63,476 nt of DNA from an uncultured Lachnospiraceae bacterium (GTDB lineage Bacteria > Bacillota > Clostridia > Lachnospirales > Lachnospiraceae): the NCBI GenBank assembly GCA_947576945.1, contig CANPTH010000015.1:1-63476 (forward strand), given 5' to 3'. Positions 58,716-63,476 of this stretch are shown piece after piece. The position numbers and the translations under genes were made by a program. Under the pieces are notes generated by a model. It made no database searches. It worked only from the letters and a program-made list of their open reading frames with translations, and was not told the DNA's origin. Numbering within the stretch: the stretch's first letter is position 1; the number at the start of each line of letters is the position of its first letter.

Positions 58716-61277
58716 ATGAAGCTGCGTGAAAGAAACTACCCGGGGACACTGTCTGCGGAAGAAAGCGACAGGGAGCGGGAACATCGCAAGATTGTCAGGA
58801 GAGCGGCGGCGGAAGGAATCGTGCTTTTGGAAAATGACGGGGTACTGCCGCTGCAGGCCGGCGCCAGAATCGCGCTGTATGGCTTTGGCGCCAGATACAC
58901 AGTTAAAGGCGGGACGGGATCGGGCAGCGTCAACAACCGGAGTAATGTGAGTATTGATGAGGGGCTTCGCAACAGCGGATTTGTTATCACCACGGACGAC
59001 TGGCTGGCGGATTATGACAGACGCTATCAAGAGGCATGGGAAGAATGGGAAGCATCCATTTACCGGATCGCAGGCGGACGGGAGGATTTCGACGCCTTAT
59101 ACAAGGCGCATGCGGCAAATCCCATGGCGGCTCCAAGTGGAAAGGCGATCACGGCTGAGGACAGCGGGGACACGGACACGGCGGTCTATGTGGTCAGCAG
59201 GATCTCTGGGGAAGGCGCCGACCGCTATGTGAAGAAGGGAGACTATTATCTGTCCGAGACAGAATACCGGGAACTAAAGGACATTGCGTCTCTGTATGGC
59301 AAGACCATCGTCATTTTGAACACGGGAGGGATCATCGACCTTTCCTTTGTGGAGGAATTGGGAATAGCGGCAGTGGTGTATCTGTCGCAGGCGGGCATGG
59401 AGGGCGGCAACGCACTGGCGGATGTCCTCAGCGGGCAGGTAAATCCCAGCGGCAGGCTGACCGACACCTGGGCCAATGCCTACGCGGACTATCCGGGCAG
59501 TGAGGAGTTTGGCCACAATAACGGCAACCTGTATGAAGAAAAATATAAAGAAGGAATCTACGTAGGCTACCGCTACTTTGATTCCTTTGGGGTTAAGCCC
59601 AGATACTGCTTTGGCTACGGCCTTTCCTATACCAGTTTTGCGCTGCGCACAGAGGATATCACGCTGCAGGGACACCGGGCAGTCATCCGGGTGAACGTAA
59701 GAAATACGGGTAATGTATCCGGCAGGGAAGTGGTGCAGGTATATGCCTCCTGTCCGTCCGGGCATTTGAAGAAGGAAAAGAAGCGCCTGACGGCGTTTGC
59801 GAAGACGAGACTTCTGCTGCCGGGAGAGGAAGAAAGCATGACACTGGAATTTGACCTGTCGTTGCTGGAATCTTATTGGGCAGGAAAAGCGGCTTATACC
59901 ATGGAGCAGGGAAAGTATTATATTTTTATCGGAAAAAATGCGGACCAGACAGAGATGGCAGGCTGTCTGGAGCTGAGCGGGACCGTATTGATGAGTGAAC
60001 TGCATAGCATATGCCCTCTGTTGACTTCGCTGACGGAGATCGAGCCGGCGGACGAGCTGGTGGAGGCGTGGGAAAAGGAGTTTGCCGAAATCTGCCGGAA
60101 CAGGGGGCTGCCCGTTATTTCCATGGATCGGGAAGTGCAGGAAATGCAGGCGGAGGAGGAAACGAAACGGCAAAGTCGTAAGAATACCGGCGAGACCGCG
60201 GACGAGGCCTCCAGGCTGACGGAGCAGCTGACTCTTATGCAGAAAGCAATGCTGGTGTGCGGAAGGGTCAAGGACGGGGGTGCGGAGGTGATAGGAAATG
60301 CATCGGTGACGGTGCCGGGAGCCGCGGGCGAGACGACACGGATCTTAGAGGAACCGTATCAGATCGGCAGCATTGTGCTGGCGGACGGGCCGGCAGGGCT
60401 GCGGCTGCAAAAGCATTACGAGGAAAATCCGGCCGATGGCAGTATCTATTCTCTGGGGCAGATCGAGAGTCTGGAAAACCGCATTTTCCAAAAAGAATTC
60501 CTGCACGAGGGATCTGTCTCGCATTACCAGTTCTGCAGTGCGATTCCGGTGGGCACGCATCTGGGGCAGAGCTTCGACGTGGGGCTGCTGCAGGAGATCG
60601 GTGAGATGATCGGTCGTGAGATGGAGGAATTCGGCATAACATTGTGGCTGGCTCCGGGACTGAACATTCACAGGAATCCGCTCTGCGGGCGAAACTTTGA
60701 ATATTATTCGGAGGATCCGCTTGTAAGCGGCGCGATGGCGGCGGCGATCACTTTGGGCGTACAGAAGATACCGGGGGTCGGAACGACGATCAAGCATTAT
60801 GCGTGCAACAATCAGGAAGATAACCGCTGGGGAGTGGATTCCGTTGTATCGGAGCGGGCATTGCGGGAAATCTATCTGAAAGGGTTTGAAATCGCGGTCA
60901 GGACTTCCCAGCCCATGGCCATTATGACTTCTTATAATAAAGTAAACGGCGTTCATGCCGCCAATCACTATGACCTGTGCACGACGGCAGCCAGACAGGA
61001 GTGGGGATTTGCAGGGATCATCATGACGGACTGGACGACCACCAACAACGGGCATGGGGCATCCGCGGCCAGATGCATTGCGGCCGGGAACGATCTGGTG
61101 ATGCCGGGACGAGTGTCGGATATTCAGGAGATCGTGGACGCTGTTCAGGGAGAGAAGCATCTGCGTCTGTCTGAAAAGGATCTGAATGCATGTGCGGCCA
61201 GAATGCTACGAATCATTCTCGCGTCAAATATTTATGAGGGAGCGGAGAGCTACCTGAACGGAAAAACGCTGGAATAA
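58716..61277 (+). CDS. GH3 beta-glucosidase with permuted domain order
   Basis: 853 residues. The usual C-terminal GH3 domain comes first (GIVLLENDGVLPL near residue 35; GYRYFDSFGVKPRYCFGYG near 285). A fibronectin-III-like domain follows (VVQVYASCPSGHLKKEKKRL). The catalytic barrel comes last (DGPAGLRLQ near 560; WLAPGLNIHRNPLCGRNFEY near 645; IKHYACNNQE), with nucleophile Asp772 in IIMTDW. This reversed order is known from rumen and gut Clostridia such as Butyrivibrio. No signal peptide. AAGGAGGACG precedes the ATG. It is isolated from the other sugar operons. Confidence 0.92.
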   Translation: MKLRERNYPGTLSAEESDREREHRKIVRRAAAEGIVLLENDGVLPLQAGARIALYGFGARYTVKGGTGSGSVNNRSNVSIDEGLRNSGFVITTDDWLADYDRRYQEAWEEWEASIYRIAGGREDFDALYKAHAANPMAAPSGKAITAEDSGDTDTAVYVVSRISGEGADRYVKKGDYYLSETEYRELKDIASLYGKTIVILNTGGIIDLSFVEELGIAAVVYLSQAGMEGGNALADVLSGQVNPSGRLTDTWANAYADYPGSEEFGHNNGNLYEEKYKEGIYVGYRYFDSFGVKPRYCFGYGLSYTSFALRTEDITLQGHRAVIRVNVRNTGNVSGREVVQVYASCPSGHLKKEKKRLTAFAKTRLLLPGEEESMTLEFDLSLLESYWAGKAAYTMEQGKYYIFIGKNADQTEMAGCLELSGTVLMSELHSICPLLTSLTEIEPADELVEAWEKEFAEICRNRGLPVISMDREVQEMQAEEETKRQSRKNTGETADEASRLTEQLTLMQKAMLVCGRVKDGGAEVIGNASVTVPGAAGETTRILEEPYQIGSIVLADGPAGLRLQKHYEENPADGSIYSLGQIESLENRIFQKEFLHEGSVSHYQFCSAIPVGTHLGQSFDVGLLQEIGEMIGREMEEFGITLWLAPGLNIHRNPLCGRNFEYYSEDPLVSGAMAAAITLGVQKIPGVGTTIKHYACNNQEDNRWGVDSVVSERALREIYLKGFEIAVRTSQPMAIMTSYNKVNGVHAANHYDLCTTAARQEWGFAGIIMTDWTTTNNGHGASAARCIAAGNDLVMPGRVSDIQEIVDAVQGEKHLRLSEKDLNACAARMLRIILASNIYEGAESYLNGKTLE

Positions 61278-61393
61278 ATCTTTTCTCAAAAATTTTTAAA
61301 AAAGTTTCAACACTTTTCTCTTCTCAAACGTTATCTATATGAAAGCGCAAAAGACAATGGATCTTGCTTGGGGAAGGAGACAGGGGTGCAGGT

Positions 61394-61909
61394 ATGATCG
61401 ATGAACTGTATGATACCCTCTATCAGGAACTCACAGGCTGGTGCACGGCCATGGCGGGCAGCAGGGCGCAGGCGGAAGATCTGGTGCAGGAGGCATTTCT
61501 GCGGGCGATGTTGAACACCGGGCTGCTTCAGGAGCTTGACGCCGGCAAACGCCGTGCCTGGATGTACCGCACGGTCAAAAACCTGTACATAGACAGGAAA
61601 CGCCGGGAAGCCTTTGAGACCATGGTGGAGCAGATGCCCGAGGAAGGGATCGAGGATGCGGAATATGCGCAGGTGGATGATGCACAGCTTCTGGCTGTAC
61701 TGACGCCGGAGGAGAGGATGCTTTTTACACTGCGCTATCTGGAAGGTTACAATTCCGCGGAGCTGGGAAAAATCTTCGGCCTGCCTTCCGGCACGGTGAG
61801 ATCCAGACTGTCGGATGCCAGAAGCCGCCTGCGGCAGTCGCTGGAGGAGACCGGCGGTCAGGGGAAACGAAGAGACGGCAAAAAGAGAGACCGGAGAAAC
61901 CGGACTTAA
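61394..61909 (+). CDS. ECF-type RNA polymerase sigma factor
   Basis: 171 residues. Region 2 (AEDLVQEAFLRAM, then WMYRTVKNLYIDRKRR) and region 4 (LTPEERMLFTLRYLEG, then LPSGTVRSRLSDARSRLR) are joined by a short linker with no region 3. The tail is very basic (KRRDGKKRDRR). ATG 61394 is preferred to a TTG ten codons earlier. The next gene would normally be an anti-sigma factor but shows no membrane segment or zinc-anti-sigma motif, so regulation of this sigma factor is unclear. Confidence 0.9.
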   Translation: MIDELYDTLYQELTGWCTAMAGSRAQAEDLVQEAFLRAMLNTGLLQELDAGKRRAWMYRTVKNLYIDRKRREAFETMVEQMPEEGIEDAEYAQVDDAQLLAVLTPEERMLFTLRYLEGYNSAELGKIFGLPSGTVRSRLSDARSRLRQSLEETGGQGKRRDGKKRDRRNRT

Positions 61910-61933
61910 AGAAAGTGAAGAGAAAGTTATTAT

Positions 61934-61971
61934 TCACGGGTCAGGAATGCGCCAAACTGCGCATTCCGTGA
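61934..61971 (+). other. Hairpin between the sigma factor and the next gene
   Basis: GGAATGCGC/GCGCATTCC (9 bp, 6-base loop) inside a TCAC/GTGA outer stem, with no T-run; the Shine-Dalgarno of the next gene starts 20 bases later. Confidence 0.65.
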
Positions 61972-62009
61972 GAACATGATTCAGACAAGAGAAAGGGACA
62001 GGTGTTGAC

Positions 62010-63242
62010 ATGTCAGAGAAGAAAAAATTTATCTTAAATTGTGATGTATGTGATGCGAGAAAAATCAAGGAGGAGAGCCTGGCGGAGTACGAACAGATTA
62101 TTATCAATGCGGATATAATCCTGGTGGATGAGTACAGCCGGGATGTATTTCACAGACTCCCCATAATGTGCAACGCGGATGAGATGGTGGATGTGGAGGG
62201 CGATGTGGCGGTGGTCTGCTCAAACGGCAATTACGAGATCGGCAGTGACACGGCATTTCAGAAAAAGACCGTGTTGTGCGTGAACGGAAGGCTGGCTATC
62301 CATTCCGGCGCAGAGAAGGCTATGGAAAATGTCCTGAAGATCTGTGTCAATGGCAGCGCCAGATACCCCGAGAGCATGGCTCCTTTTCTGGACAGGATGC
62401 TTGTCAACGGAGAGGCGCGGTGTATTCCGGATGACTGTATCGAATTGAAATCAATCTTTGTGATCGATAAGTATTTTCCGCTGCGGGCGAGACAGGACGG
62501 AAAGTATTACGTAGAGCATAAGGTGGTGCTGACCGACAGGGATGTGGACGTTACAGCGCTCACAGACAAGAATGTACACTTTGTGACGAAGCACTTTCTG
62601 GTGAGAGAGGAACTGGCCCCGCAGGCGATAGTGCTGGTTGAGGAAAGCGTGGAACTGGATGTAGTGCCGGAAGGTTTTGCTTATGTCAGAGAGGAAGCAG
62701 TTTTGAACGAGGCTTTGGTGAATAAATACGGAACGAAAATGTATATTGACGGCGATCTGACTTTGACGGATGGGAGTGAGCGTTGCTTTGACAAGATAGA
62801 AAAGCTGGTGATCAAAGGGGATGTCCTTCTTTTGAAACGGCAGTCGGAAGATTTTGCCAGGGTGGATGCTTCTTACAGAAAGCTGGTATTTACGAAAGGA
62901 CGGCATATATCGACCAAGGCTCTGATCGTGGTGGACGAGAGGATGCTGGAAACCGCACCAGATGGCGTGGAGATCGTCAACAGCGCAATGGTGAAGGTGG
63001 AAAAAGATGTGGATCCGGAACTGATCATAGAGAGGCTTTCCGTGAAAAACTGCGCCCAGGTTTTTTGCAGTAAGGAGCAGAAGAGCGCGCTGCATCTGGT
63101 ATGCAAAAATGTGGCGAAGATCAGTGACGAAGAGATGCCGTCCGGTGCGGAGGAGGAAGACGGCGAAGCGGACGGCATTCTGAGAATGCTGAAAAAGGCT
63201 GCAAACTGTAAAGTCGTGAATGCGGACACGTATCTTCTGTAA
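62010..63242 (+). CDS. Unrecognised 410-residue cytoplasmic protein downstream of the sigma factor
   Basis: No signal peptide or membrane segment. Short, loosely similar units recur along the chain: VDVEGDVAVVCSNGNYEIG, VLCVNGRLAIHSGA, LKICVNGSARYP, MYIDGDLTLTDGS, LVIKGDVLLL. This suggests a beta-solenoid, as in bactofilins or polymer-forming proteins, but I recognise no family. It has an N-terminal CDVCDARK motif with two Cys and an acidic segment near residue 370. It lies 100 bases after the ECF sigma gene on the same strand. It could be a regulator or a main target of that sigma factor. Confidence 0.7.
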   Translation: MSEKKKFILNCDVCDARKIKEESLAEYEQIIINADIILVDEYSRDVFHRLPIMCNADEMVDVEGDVAVVCSNGNYEIGSDTAFQKKTVLCVNGRLAIHSGAEKAMENVLKICVNGSARYPESMAPFLDRMLVNGEARCIPDDCIELKSIFVIDKYFPLRARQDGKYYVEHKVVLTDRDVDVTALTDKNVHFVTKHFLVREELAPQAIVLVEESVELDVVPEGFAYVREEAVLNEALVNKYGTKMYIDGDLTLTDGSERCFDKIEKLVIKGDVLLLKRQSEDFARVDASYRKLVFTKGRHISTKALIVVDERMLETAPDGVEIVNSAMVKVEKDVDPELIIERLSVKNCAQVFCSKEQKSALHLVCKNVAKISDEEMPSGAEEEDGEADGILRMLKKAANCKVVNADTYLL

Positions 63243-63322
63243 GGAATCTTTACAGTGCAACAGTGCGCTACACTGTATTATAGAAGGCAAATTTTCAATC
63301 GTACCTGTACCGCTGGAAAATA

Positions 63323-63356
63323 GAACAGCCGGGGCTGCCCATAGCCCCGGCTGTTC
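63323..63356 (+). terminator. Terminator-like hairpin after the unrecognised gene
   Basis: Perfect 14-bp GC-rich stem (GAACAGCCGGGGCT and its complement) around 6 bases, followed by the modest TGTT. Confidence 0.7.
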
Positions 63357-63379
63357 TGTTACCAAATATTAAAGATGTG

Positions 63380-63462
63380 ATATGTTGTGAACTGTAGATG
63401 TAAACATTTCCGTAGAATGGTGTATTTTAGCGGAAATGCGCATCTGCTAAAATACAACATAT
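63380..63462. promoter_or_regulatory. Nested and mutually exclusive stems at the window end
   Basis: ATATGTTGT (63380-63388) pairs with ACAACATAT (63454-63462). Inside, TGTATTTTAGC (63421-63431) pairs with GCTAAAATACA (63446-63456), or CATTTCCG (63405-63412) with CGGAAATG (63431-63438). The choices overlap, as in attenuators or riboswitches, but a mobile-element end is also possible. The neighbouring gene is outside the window. Confidence 0.5.
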
Positions 63463-63476
63463 GCGGCTGGCTCATT

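Overview
The window looks like a chromosomal segment of a spore-forming Clostridia, most probably Lachnospiraceae. The reasons are a moderate base composition, Firmicutes-type Shine-Dalgarno sequences, a spmA gene, a type II fatty-acid cluster of clostridial layout, many glycoside hydrolases with ABC sugar transporters, and a domain-permuted GH3 enzyme. I see no rRNA, tRNA, CRISPR array, intact insertion sequence or prophage. All assignments come from reading motifs by eye; no database search was run.

Layout. 1-6.4 kb: fatty-acid synthesis (end of a probable fabK, then fabD-fabG-fabF-fabZ, an NPD-type flavin oxidoreductase and fabH) behind a palindromic operator candidate. 6.4-18.5 kb: carbohydrate region with a GH42 beta-galactosidase, a two-component system divergent from a solute-binding lipoprotein, a second paralogous binding protein with two permeases, and cytoplasmic GH5 and GH35 enzymes. 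18.6-27.7 kb: patchwork, with spmA (unusual insert, odd leader), an AT-rich MNT/HEPN toxin-antitoxin pair, remnants of a DUF4143 ATPase, a DUF262 protein and a second spmA, and between them a complete arabinan-type operon on the minus strand (binding protein, two permeases, lipoprotein GH43) with a divergent DUF624 gene. 27.7-30.4 kb: asparaginase, a small unknown protein, LysM-GH18.

30.4-36.4 kb is a compact five-gene operon of the uncharacterised families named after Salmonella STM4015, 4014, 4013, 4012 and 4011 (LRR-like protein, ATP-grasp, alkaline-phosphatase-fold hydrolase, two radical-SAM proteins). The last protein is fused to a HAD phosphatase whose C-terminus is cut short where it runs into a convergent SWI/SNF helicase gene. 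40-44.4 kb: a hybrid histidine kinase, a CheY-like regulator and a hemerythrin fusion protein with a structured leader. 44.6-50.7 kb: AAA/PD-(D/E)XK protein, ferredoxin-containing aldo/keto reductase, S1-domain protein, AAA ATPase and LysR regulator.

50.7-56.3 kb: an Old-Yellow-Enzyme-type Fe-S flavoenzyme, a UvrD-like helicase and a thioesterase. Three copies of a strongly folded leader-like repeat lie here, one ending at the helicase start codon. 56.3-58.6 kb is an AT-rich island: a Nudix hydrolase bracketed by a 46-bp direct repeat, a HipA-like kinase and a HIRAN protein. 58.7-63.5 kb: GH3 enzyme, an ECF sigma factor, an unrecognised 410-residue protein, a terminator and a final block of mutually exclusive stems.

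The most promising undescribed elements are the repeated leader family (50.76-53.50 kb), the STM4011-4015 operon with its radical-SAM/HAD fusion, the Nudix/kinase/HIRAN island, and the two-component system paired with a duplicated binding protein.
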